From assembly GCA_030620095.1 (NCBI GenBank), contig JAUTXW010000932.1:62001-126000 (forward strand): a stretch of 64,000 bases of DNA, in the 5' to 3' direction. The position numbers and the translations under genes are program-made. A model generated the notes under the pieces. It did not search any database. It saw only the letters and a program-made list of their open reading frames with translations, and had not been told where the DNA came from. The stretch is from Kuschelorhynchus macadamiae. Its lineage: Eukaryota > Arthropoda > Insecta > Coleoptera > Curculionidae. Numbering within the stretch: the first letter of the stretch is position 1; each line of letters begins with the position of its first letter. This document shows, one piece after another, positions 48,244 to 58,189 of the stretch.

Positions 48244-48597
48244 ACACATACCAATTATGAAGTATAAACAAACATTTTTGCATTGAAAGGCGGCCGCCCT
48301 TATCTATCATTTTTATTGCTTTTCCAAGGAACGCTGCTATAAATAGTTCTATTGTAATTTCGGCAACTCATGCACAGCAAAAAAAGAAATGACCGGTAAT
48401 AAATTTCTTATGAATGTTTTATCTTAAAAGCCTAACAAAATGTAATTTAATCTTTCTTTATTTTGAAAACAAAAATATAGGTATATTTTTGTAATCAAAT
48501 GGCTAATTTTGTGTTTTTGGCAGGCGGCCTGCGGCCGCCCCAATAATTTGGCCGCCTTTGTGCCAGCACACCGTGCACACCCCTAAAAACGGCCCTG

Positions 48598-48605
48598 GTA
48601 TCATC
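48598..48605. repeat. 8-bp target-site duplication, right copy (GTATCATC)
   Basis: Matches 44791-44798 exactly. Confidence 0.95.
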
Positions 48606-48760
48606 TACATATCTAACCCAGTGATTCGGTTTTAGTGGAGCGGATGTTAGAGCAATATCCTCAAAGGCTTCTATAGAGATATTCGCTACCACAGGTGATA
48701 GAGGAGATCCCATAGCTGCCCCTGAAGCTGGGCAATGAGCGGAACTTATTGAAATGTTAA
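48606..48760 (-). pseudogene. Penelope-like RT, active-site part
   Basis: The minus strand reads SGAAMGSPLSPVVANISIEAFE, then PNHWVRYVDDT. The YVDD box is encoded at 48600-48611, overlapping the hAT target duplication. It continues, after removal of hAT 2, at 44790. Upstream of about 48760 the RT fingers are missing. Confidence 0.85.
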
Positions 48761-49739
48761 ATTAAAATACGATTTTTTCAGTTAAATAACAAAAAGCATG
48801 AATTATTATAGTTTTAATTTTTTTGCCTGCTTAAAAAATGTTATAAATCAATAATTTCTAATTATTTTATAAAAGCATACCTGTAGAATGTGTTTCCATG
48901 TTTCACAAAATGGTTCTACTAATTAATGATAGAGTTAGACATAAAGCAAATTATCAGAAATTTATTACACAACGACAACAAGAATAAGTTTCATCGAACT
49001 TGACAACCTACTGCTGATCTTTGGCATCTTATAAAAATAAGTGATAAGTGTCAAAATCACAGCCAACTATTTGTTGATACAGTGAAATATTATCGGGTGA
49101 ATTTAGTTTAATTTGTTTGTGTTTCTTTAATTGCAATAAATGCCATGAATTAAGTGATTTCGATCAGTGTGCGCCGTTGCCATGCGAGCGCGTACACAAT
49201 ACCATCAAGCGCATGTGAGAATAATGTCAGTTTTTTATACATTTTTGGAAAGCTTATCTATCTCATGTAGATTTTACAAATGAAATGTTTTTATTCTCTA
49301 AATATCGAGGAAACTTTTAGCAGTTACCCACATTCAAAAAAATCAAATGCAGCTTCTCTCGGGTTTCGAATTTATTTGGGAAAATATGACTCTAAAATGA
49401 CCTAAAATTATAAGTTCACATTCTACCCTCATCCTACTTACAAAAAAAAAAATCATAAAATGCTGGGTAGAATTGAAAACTAGGAAAATATACAGAGAGC
49501 GCCATTTAAAAAAATAAAGAATTTACCGGCATTTGTTTGCGACATTCTGTGTACATTAATTTGATGTCAAAAAAATCGCAATCAAAAAATAATTATACAC
49601 TTTCCAAAAGTATGCTGGGTCGCTAAATAATGAATTTGTCCCATATGTACGGGTAGTTCCTCATATTTTGAAAAGCTCTGACAGTTTTATTATAATATAT
49701 AGGAAATAAGTTCAAATACAAAATTTATAAGGTTTCTCT
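48761..49739. other. no recognised gene
   Basis: AT-rich. TATACAGAGAGCGCCATTTAA near 49490 looks like a decayed version of the inner motif of the DD41D arms. Confidence 0.4.
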
Positions 49740-49777
49740 TAAATAATAATTTACTAAGAAAAGAAACAACTAAGCGT

Positions 49778-50248
49778 CGCGAAGCTGTCAAAAATTGACT
49801 ACTTTGGTATTTTTTAGGGGAAAAACCCTATATATTATACTATGTTTGGATTCTACAGGGAATTCTAAACATATATTTGATATAACATACTCCAGGTCTA
49901 TCATCTCCGTTTCTGAAATATTGACATTTGAAAAATGGGAGTTTTCCCTCGCTGACATGCTACAGAACCCAAACGATACAACATAGATCAAAACGGTTTG
50001 CATATTCCTAGCTTAGTTTTTTTATAAGCTATCGAATGACACTAGGGACATACAAATTGTTTGACTAAAGGTTGCATCGTTTGGGTTCTATAGCATATGA
50101 AAGAGGAAAAACTGTCAATATTTTAGAAACAGAGATATACAGATCTAAGGGATGTTATATCAAATAAAATTTGATATGGCATAATATATAAGATATTCCA
50201 TTAAAAAAAAACCTAAGTTGTCAATTTTTTACAGCTTGGAGACATTCA
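49778..50248. repeat. foldback (MITE-like) element related to DD41D arms
   Basis: About 210 bp (49778-49985) is repeated in inverse at about 50060-50248, with a ~75-bp loop. Both arms start AGCTGT-AAAAATTGAC and contain a decayed AGGGG-AAACCCTATATATTAT block followed by GGATTCTACAGGGAATTC. These correspond to the inner module seen in elements D and G. It has no gene. I could not find a duplicated flank. Confidence 0.7.
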
Positions 50249-51395
50249 TTTGTTTCCGTCGTTTATATTCTGAAACTTGACATGTTTATGAATTCTATCT
50301 AGTTTTATACACATAAATACGAGATAAAACTTAAATATCTCGGTTTAGGAAATTTTAAAACCTATTAAATTTAATAGAATTACTCGTAGAATTATTAAGG
50401 AAAGGGAGGTTTAATGTGGTGTTAACATAGAAGTTAATAGTTAAGTTAATCATAAAAGTAGTTTTATGATAAGTATCTTGGAAGACAATGTTTTAAGTAA
50501 ATATTAATGTTTCATTTCCAGGATGTTGATAAAACCATAGGATTTTATCAACGCCAACATAAAATCAAACTTAAATCTTGGATGGCAGAAATCAAATCAA
50601 ATATCAACTAAATAAACTTTAAGCCATTATATATTTTTGGCGGATTGGTTATACTCCTCAAGATCAGCTCGCGAAGAGTGTAAATGTTTTTTTTTTGTTC
50701 ACAACGAAAAACCCTGCAACTTAAGAAACTTAAAATGAAAGAAACCGAAATTATTCAACAGCACACGTGTAAGCACTTGCCCATCTCAACTGCAACGGTC
50801 ATTGTAAAAGATTTCCTATCCCTTCGCCCTCCAAGGGCAGCTGACATGAACTAAGCGTGGTTCGCAGTACATACACTGGTTTCTGCTAGATCGCGTAGAG
50901 TCCAAAGAGCTTCATAAAGGGCCCCTAAAAACCGAACTCGATTCGCCCAATTGCCCTTCGTCGCCCCGCCCGTTCTAGCCCGCCCTTTTACCCCCGCGCG
51001 CCATATTGACAAGTTGCGCTGCCACATTGGTCGATTTTTTTTCAATGCGTGAGCGCTACGCTACACGTTTTTATGTATCGATGGATTTTTCCGATGCGAT
51101 CTACGAGCCGGTGATTGCTTGGCCGTAGGGCTGTGCAGTGACTTGAAGTCAACTGATTATTATTTAACGAACTGATTTTCACTAGTAAATATTGTATTTG
51201 TAAAAGTAATAAAACCGGTAAACAACGGTCCCCTGTTTTTAGTTAGCTTGATTTATTAACTCGCTTTTATTACCTTCATTCCTCTGTTAGCATGTCTGTT
51301 TGTTCGTTTGTCTGGTTCATATGTTGTATGGATTTTTCCACCCACTTCGATTGTCTTTAAATTTAAACAGCGTATACTTACAACTGGTGTGACAA
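50249..51395. other. no recognised gene; CpG-rich patch
   Basis: 50820-51130 is strongly GC- and CpG-rich (GTCGCCCCGCCCG, CCCCCGCGCGCC) against AT-rich surroundings, with CCAAT on the minus strand near 51030. A 64-codon minus frame at 50851-51045 is unrecognised. 51280-51320 has TCTGT-rich text like repeat R1. Confidence 0.4.
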
Positions 51396-51998
51396 TACAG
51401 GGTGTCCCATTTTCGTAGGTTTTACGGGGTTTCCAGCTTATGAGTAGAGATAGAGAGATGCGGTTTTCGCGACACCGTGCTACTTTTCGATGAAACTAAA
51501 GAGGCCGCAAACAGATTTGCCCTAACCATTTTAGTTTCCGTGCTGCAGGGTGATTTTGAAAATTTGTCATTTTCGGACACCCCCTGTAACTTAGCTATCG
51601 TAAAATATATTTAAAATGTTTCAACTGGTATTTATAGATTTTTTCACGTAGAATTCAGTGGCGTACTCAGATTTTTGCTGAGAGTCATAGTTTTTGACAT
51701 ATTGGCATAACCTACTATTTTTTAAATGGGACACCCTATATATTATTTTTTCATCTTATTCTTCGTGTCGAGAGCTTTTCAAAAACATACCATAAGTCAT
51801 ATTTATTTTCATAAATAACATGAAAAAATGCATTTTTCTTTAAACGGATTTATAGCATAGCAGATCAATCGAAATAAGAGAAGGTGGCTGTGGAGCCATG
51901 GAAAAAGTTAACAAATATTTATTAACGAAAGAACAAAGTAACAGCATCAGAAAAAATTAGGAAGTAGGTAAAAGGTAATAATTATAATTTCATTAAAA

Positions 51999-53129
51999 CT
52001 ACAAATATTGTCCAAATTGTAGACCATTATGTGTCCTACAAGTGTGACAAACTTTAAAAATTCTTTTTAATGCATTTTCTATTGTAAATGACTGCCTTTG
52101 TAACTCTGCAAAAGCGTTTTCGGTGGCCATTCTTAGTTGTTCTAAGTTTTCGTATCGCCTTACATAAACCTTGTTTTCTAAATAACCCCACAAAAAGAAA
52201 TCTAAAACTGAGAGGTCAGGGGATCGTGGTGGCCATCGAACAGGTCCGTGTGTTCCTATCCATCTTCCAGGAAAATGGTCGTTAAGCCAGTTTTGACTTA
52301 TTCTGGCATTGTGGGCTGGAGCTCCGTCTTGCTGGAAATAAATCCTATTTAGTTGAGCCAAGGGAACATCATCCAAAATTCCTAATGCGTATTCTAGGAT
52401 TCGCACGTAACCAATCGAATTCAGATTTCCTTCATATATTTGGTAAACTATTTTTCGGTTGAAAATAAAACAGGAGACATTGAATCCAAATCTGCCCTGA
52501 CGCTCCCTAGGAAAAATAACATGGTTGTTTTCTTGATTCCAAAATCGCGTGTTGTGTCTATTTAAAATCCCTGAACTAGTAAAATGTGCCTCGTCTGACC
52601 AAATAATCTTTTTTTCAAAATCGATATCTTCTGCCTTCATATTTATAAACCAATTGCAGAACTCCAATCTGCGCTCTGCATCACCAGGATGCAGATGATG
52701 CACAAGTTTGTATTTATAGGGTTTGAATTTGTGCTTTTTCAAAATTTTCTGCACTTTGGTTTTCGGTACACCCGCCTCTTCGTCTATTTTCCTGCAAGAT
52801 GTTTCAGGAGCTGTCTGAACGAGGGCTAAAACGTTGACCTCAGATTCTTCGTTGTCTTTATTGTAAGTTCGCGATCGAGGCTTGTTAAAAGATCCATATT
52901 GGCAAAGATTATTTTTAATTTTTTGAAAAATTCTTTTTTCTGGTTGTCTTCTCTCGGGATATCTAAGATAAAATAAAGCGAGCCAATAAAGTCAAAATGC
53001 AGGAAGATAAAAAAGAACTAACCTGTTCAGATAAAGCTCTGCCGCCTGATCTGCATCTTCATTAGACAATATAAAACACGCGTTCATATCATATTTCTCA
53101 AAATATTCAAATTTTTGATTCTGAGCCAT
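51999..53129 (-). CDS. transposase of element I, two exons, intact
   Basis: Exon 1 is 53129-53023 (MAQNQKFEYFEKYDMN to AAELYLN), exon 2 is 52962-51999. Together they give 356 residues with no stop. Exon 1 and the start of exon 2 (YPERRQPEKRIF) form the DUF4817-like HTH; SCRKIDEEAGVPKTKVQ is the second HTH. Core: IIWSDEAHF (first D), FQQDGAPAHN (second D), WPPRSPDLSVLDFFLWG (third D, 41 apart). Exon 2 alone could not give the full HTH, so splicing appears required. Good inverted repeats plus an open spliced frame suggest possible activity; that is inference. Confidence 0.88.
52963..53022 (-). other. intron in element I transposase
   Basis: 60 nt, GTTAGT donor and TTATCTTAG acceptor, phase 2 within an arginine codon before YPERR. 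Same position and phase as in element C, with unrelated sequence. Confidence 0.85.
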
Positions 53130-53764
53130 ATTAAAAACAATAATTATAATAGACGTCAAGAAAAATTTAAACGCAATAATGCCAAAAATGACAACAGTAA
53201 TGGCTGCCTGATCATATTTTTGTTGGCGTTGCCATGGCTACCACAGCCACCTTCTCTTATTTCGATTGATCTGCTATGCCATAAATCCGTTTAAAGAAAA
53301 ATGCATTTTTTCATGTTATTTATGAAAATAAATATGACTTATGGTATGTTTTTGAAAAGCTCTCGACACGAAGAATAAGATGAAAAAATAATATATAGGG
53401 TGTCCCATTTAAAAAATAGTAGGTTATGCCAATATGTCAAAAACTATGACTCTCAGCAAAAATCTGAGTATGCCACTGAATTCTACGTGAAAAAATCTAT
53501 AAATACCAGTTGAAACATTTTAAATATATTTTACGATAGCTGAGTTACAGGGGGTGTCCGAAAATGACAAATTTTCAAAATCACCCTGTAGCACGGAAAC
53601 TAAAATGGTTAGGGCAAATCTGTTTGCGGCCTCTTTAGTTTCATCGAAAAGTAGCACGGTGTCGCGAAAACCGCATCTCTCTATCTCTACTCATAAGCTG
53701 GAAACCCCGTAAAACCTACGAAAATGGGACACCCTGTACAGTCTGGCAAGTTCCCATAAAAAAA

Positions 53765-53881
53765 AAATCGATAAATTTTCTTACCCGGCACTTCCCTCGT
53801 TATGAAGCTTTCCTTTTCTTAGGAATGGGGAAGTGTGACCCAATTTAGTTTTACAAATAGTCATTTAGAAACACATATACA
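53765..53881 (+). repeat. dispersed repeat R2, second copy, left part
   Basis: ATCGATAAATTTTCTTACCCGG, CACTTCCCTCGTTATGAAG and CAATTTAGTTTTAC match 32938-33025 plus 38560-38580. The copy is cut by element J and resumes at about 55650. Confidence 0.65.
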
Positions 53882-55332
53882 TATAGGGTGTTAGGGTTTT
53901 GCCTACTAATATTTTAACACATGATAGTAAACTATTTTGATTAAAAATGCTTAAATAACAATTCCTTACCATTTTTAAGAAAAACGGCCTTAAAGTTGTA
54001 TTTTGTTCTATTAATTTTTAAGTACATCGATTTTCTACAAAATGCATACAAATTTTTTCTTAGTAACATATCTAAACGACCTAAATTTAAAAAATAAAAA
54101 ACAAATAAATTGTTTAATTTTGCCACAGAATGCTTATTTGAAAACGGCAACACTGCCCATCTTAGAAAAACGAGCAGGTTTCAACGAACATAGCAATTCG
54201 CAAACATACCAGTTCCAGTTTTCTTGTTTTTTGGTTCTTCCACTTTAACTTTTTGCCATATTAATTCCAGGATCCAGGCAGCCAGGATTTAAAAACTTTA
54301 AATTATCATAACACTCATACCTGGGCTCAGGAAAATCCACACACGATTCAACAAGGCCGATTTCATTACCGGTTTTCAATAAATATTTGGGCTGAAATAA
54401 TGCACAATCGATTAATCGGACCCTTTGAGCTTTTGAGGCGGTTAAAAAAAGAAGCATATACCTCCAATTTTTAACTAATGACTTGCCCACTATTTTAGAA
54501 GATATTCCTTTAGCTGAGCGAGCCAGTGCCTAGTTTTTTCATGATGGAGTTCCCGCCTAGATTCATAGGAATATGTTACAACATCTGGATAATACGTTTG
54601 ATAATAGGTTGATATGTCGTAATGCCCCAGAACCTAGAAAATGACCTCCGAGTTCACCAGACCTAAACCCTCTTGATTTTTATTTTTGGGGCCACAGGAA
54701 AATATTAGTTTATAATATAGGATTGAAATTGAAAATGAAGATGACCTTAGAAACCGTATTTCTGCTGCATCGGAACAAATTAGACAAAGACCTAACGTTC
54801 TTAAATCTGTTCAAGAAAATTGGCATTTTCAGCATTTACTTTAAGTTTTTAAAATACTTTTTTTAGTAGGTGAGTTATCTACCTAGTGCTATAAATTAAT
54901 ATGCTTGGTAAGTTCATCTTCTTTATTAACTGTTGGAAACTAATAAACTTAATTAGGGATGCGTAGTTAAAAACTATACAAATAAATAATCTAAAAAGTT
55001 TTAATAACAGGTTTTTGCTATTGTTTATGCTCGCCGATATTATGCTAAAAAACCACAATTTATTAAAAAATGCGTTCATACATTCCAAAAAAATAATTAA
55101 AATAAAATAATTGAATCGTTATTTCGGTTTTTTTATACTTCTTAGTTAACAAAACACAGCAAGCAAATAGTAATGTTGCCATGTTGTCTTGGAATTAGTT
55201 GAAACTTTCTTCAAAATCGAATATAACAAAAACCTTTTCGAATTTGCCGATGGTTTACGAGAATATTGTGTTTAAAATCGTTCATATTATCCTATGTTAG
55301 AATATTTGTAGTCAAACCCCTAACACCCTGTT
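53882..55332 (+). mobile_element. decayed DD41D-type element J
   Basis: The ends GGGTGTTAGGGTTTTGCCTAC (near 53885) and the inverse of CAGGGTGTTAGGGGTTTGACTAC (ending 55330) pair over about 70-100 bp with many mismatches. TA-like flanks are at 53882 and 55331 (one base changed). It contains a broken transposase. Confidence 0.75.
54290..54844 (+). pseudogene. transposase of element J, heavily broken
   Basis: The core can be followed through several frames: THTWAQENPHTIQQ, FSINIWAEIMHNRLIGPFEL, LEDIPLAERA, FFHDGVPA (second D), PPSSPDLNPLDFYFWGH (third D) and the C-terminus NWHFQHLL. Stops interrupt at least three places. The HTH and first catalytic D are not recognisable. Confidence 0.7.
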
Positions 55333-55339
55333 TATTGCC

Positions 55340-55641
55340 CAGTGGCGTATATAGACATTGCTTCTGGGGGTGGTTTTGAGACGATGAAAATTTTAAACAA
55401 CAACAAAAAAAAGGTCCTCAATTATTGTTTTTTACCTAATTGACCGAAAATAATATGAACAACCAAAAAAAATGTAATGACTTTATTTTAACTATAAGTT
55501 AAAAGCTGGTTCTGAGGGCGTTTTACCCACCAATCCCGAAAAAGAAGACCTTTTTGATACTATTTCTATTATTTTACTTTAAATAAAAATTGCTCTAGGG
55601 GAGGTTATAACCCCCAAACTCCCCCCTTTATATACACCACT
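55340..55641. mobile_element. hAT-type MITE, ~300 bp
   Basis: Ends CAGTGGCGTATATAG and its inverse (TATATACACCACT) with G-rich and C-rich blocks just inside. The flanking 8-mers TTATTGCC (55332-55339) and TTATGGCC (55642-55649) differ at one base, fitting a hAT 8-bp duplication. No gene. It lies within about 8 bp of the right end of element J. Confidence 0.75.
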
Positions 55642-55649
55642 TTATGGCC

Positions 55650-56520
55650 TTTCCTATATCGGATTCGTACCAATATTTATAATTTTCTGCCAACGCCACA
55701 CTTCATTTTTGGACATACTTTAAAATAAATTGAATAAGTAGTTTTAACACTGACTTCTTAGACCGCCATTTTGAATTCGAACCACAATTTTAATAGATCA
55801 CATTTAATGCTTGCACAAAATTTGAAATTATTCTAATAAGTAATTTTTCAGGCTGATTTTTTTATTATTTTATTAGGTCGCCATCTTGGATTTATACCAC
55901 AATGTTAGCCGTTCGTTTCTATGTAACACTTGTTTTCTGTACCAGATCTGAGGTAATTTGGGGTATTAGTTTTTTTAACATTTCATCACCCCATTGGATA
56001 TTTACCAAAATGTTTCCAGGCCATGCCATAAGGCCTCAACTTTAGAACTGAGTTTGAAGTCAATCGGGTAAGTAGTTTTAGATATACTTCAAATTACAGA
56101 CACTGTCTGTCTGCCAATTTCATAGAAGGAACTTGTGTATGGGCATCTAGAAACGGTAAAACTTGAAGCTATGTAAAACCTTGGAAGGGGAATTGTTTCA
56201 ACGATTACAAACATTTAATTTGGTAGCCATTTTGAATTGGTACCACAATTTTTTTAGTTCATTTCTATATCATCTATATTCACAACATTTGAAATCAGTC
56301 TAATAAATAGTTTTTTCCAGCTGATTTTTTTAAATAATTTATTGAGACGCCACTTTGTTTCGACATCTTGGTTTCATATCAAAATTTTTCCAGATAATTT
56401 ACAAGGGTTACTAGGTTTTTGTGCATAATTTCAGGTCAATTATATAAGTAGTTTTTAGTAGTATCTTTTTTTATATTTCATTATGCCGCCATTTTTCCTC
56501 CTTATTTGATTTTTTACGAA
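55650..56520 (+). repeat. dispersed repeat R2, second copy, right part with internal repeats
   Basis: Blocks of roughly 100 bp with GCCATTTTGAATTCG-ACCAC, followed by TTTGAAAT and AATAAGTA-TTTT, recur at 55770, 55880, 56222 and 56345. The start (TATCGGATTCGTACCAATAT) matches 38628-38650. Confidence 0.6.
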
Positions 56521-56860
56521 CCCTTACTATTTTCTTTACGTGCCTTTACCTTTTATTTTTACGTGTCTACTATTTTTTTACGAACCCCTACTACGTCTAT
56601 TTTTACGAACCAATTTCATTCAACTATTAGATATAAGACTGCGGTTTTGGTTAGCCCAGGTTAGGATTTTTTTTTCTGTTTTGTCTTAAAATACGAGTTT
56701 TAATAAACAAACCCGGTGTGACATGAACTGCAGTGAGAATCAAATTATGAATCGTAAAGGAACCTTAGCAACAGTGTCAGTCAAAACATTTGTCTCCCGA
56801 GATACTCTTTCTCTAAATAAATACACAGAGTTCGTGAAAGTTTTCGTTAGACATCGCTTA
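56521..56860. other. no recognised feature
   Basis: Contains a short TTTTTACGAACC tandem pattern near 56510-56615 (three loose copies). Nothing else is seen. Confidence 0.45.
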
Positions 56861-56862
56861 GC

Positions 56863-56950
56863 TCAGTGGTAAGGTTGATTTCGATTAGCAATGCAAAATA
56901 CTAAAAGGTCTTGCATTGCGATCTCGGCTTGGGAAGAGTGACTTTTTTTT
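56863..56950 (+). ncRNA. tRNA-like SINE head
   Basis: TTAGCTCAGTGGTAAGG fits the pol III A box, and GCGATCTCGGC some 50 bases on is a degenerate B box. A T-run (56941-56949) follows, like a pol III stop. Between the boxes GCAATGCAA and TTGCATTGC can pair. It is not a canonical tRNA by eye: no clean acceptor stem. Next to it is ACTTCCCTCG repeat sequence. Confidence 0.5.
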
Positions 56951-58189
56951 AGTTTTTACTTCCCTCGAAAAAGGGAAGTATTGTACTACTAGTGGCAAGT
57001 CTGGAATGTTTTCAAACGTTTACCGTCTTTCAGCGCAGACTAGAATCTTTGAATTATAGTCAGATCTACAGAAGCCATTATGAAATCTTGAATCGGACTG
57101 CGACCATAGATAAAGAATTAGTGGGTTTGTTTATATAGATAGGCAACTTAATATACAAAAGAGGTCTCGTATTTAGCTCCCTCTAGAGTTTGTATTCTTC
57201 AAAATTTTTTTTCAAATAATACAAGTTGTTCTATGATGATTTAGTAATGTATAGCTAGGGGTTCGCGAGACCACGAGACTAGTCTCGGTCTCGGTCTCAA
57301 AACGAGACCGAGACCAAGACTTGAAAAATTATTTCGAGACCGAGACTTGGTGTCCGAGACCGAGACTTACCTATCGAGACTCTCGGTCTCGATCTCAAAG
57401 TGAAGTAGCAAAATAACTAATGTTTGTAGATTATTTATTTTGACAAAATATTTCTCACGTCGAAAACCGTAAATTGCTACCCTGTTCTCAAAGAGAGACA
57501 CTTTATCACAATTATACTAAATATATAGAATTTTGATATTGTGATCTTTATAAATTTATAATCGGTTTTTATGCTTAATTATCGAAAGTAACTAAAATCC
57601 AAAAATTTTTAGTTTTTTAGTTCAATAATTAATAATTAATAGATTGTAACAACTAAAAACATCGCAATATCATATTCTTATATAGTATCGATACGGTAAA
57701 GACTCCAACAGACGAAGTAATCGTGGTGATTTTTGTTTAAAAATTTTCCGGCTCAAAATAAACAAAAAATTGTTAAAAAAAATCAGTGAATTTTTTTTAA
57801 CATTTTCTTCTTTAATCGCTTCGATGGCTTGCTAATTACAGAAGGTACGTGTTTTATAGAACAATATTTTTGTATTGATTTTGTTTGTATTTGAAAATAA
57901 AGGACGATATAAAATTTTTAACTATATATGTATAATAAAAATAATACATATACATACGGTCAAGATTTTCAACAAACAAAACACAAAGTAGAATTTGGCT
58001 TAGGATTTTAAATAGATGATCAATAAAGCTAATTCAACTATAACGCTTAAAAAATAACGAACTGTTCTAATAACAAAGTAAAAATTTAAATTTCTGAACA
58101 TATATTAAAAGCATATTTTTAGATTTTATTTCAACTTACATAATAAACCTAAAAATATTACAGAAAATTTAAACTAATATTTTATAATT

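Larger units (their letters stand above)
44799..48597 (-). mobile_element. hAT element 2 (ZMYM1-like) inserted in a Penelope RT
   Basis: Ends CAGGGCCGTT (44799) and AACGGCCCTG (to 48597), with a perfect 8-bp duplication GTATCATC on both sides, as expected for hAT. GGCCGCC motifs cluster just inside both ends (44819-44851; 48289-48300 and 48521-48560), probable transposase-binding repeats. The transposase gene is on the minus strand. On the minus strand the target reads GATGATAC, the aspartate codons of the RT YVDD box. Confidence 0.97.
51396..53738 (-). mobile_element. DD41D-type element I with ~505-bp inverted repeats
   Basis: TA at 51396-51397 and 53737-53738; ends CAGGGTGTCCCATTTTCGTA inward. 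The arms 51398-51903 and 53231-53736 are reverse complements with few differences. Each has an inner TTTAAATGGGACACCCTAT block in the opposite sense (51721-51740; 53397-53415). Closest in arms and gene to element C. Confidence 0.95.

Noticed and set aside
56863..56950. Functional tRNA gene
   Set aside because: A box is good but the B box is poor and no acceptor stem or anticodon arm can be formed convincingly.
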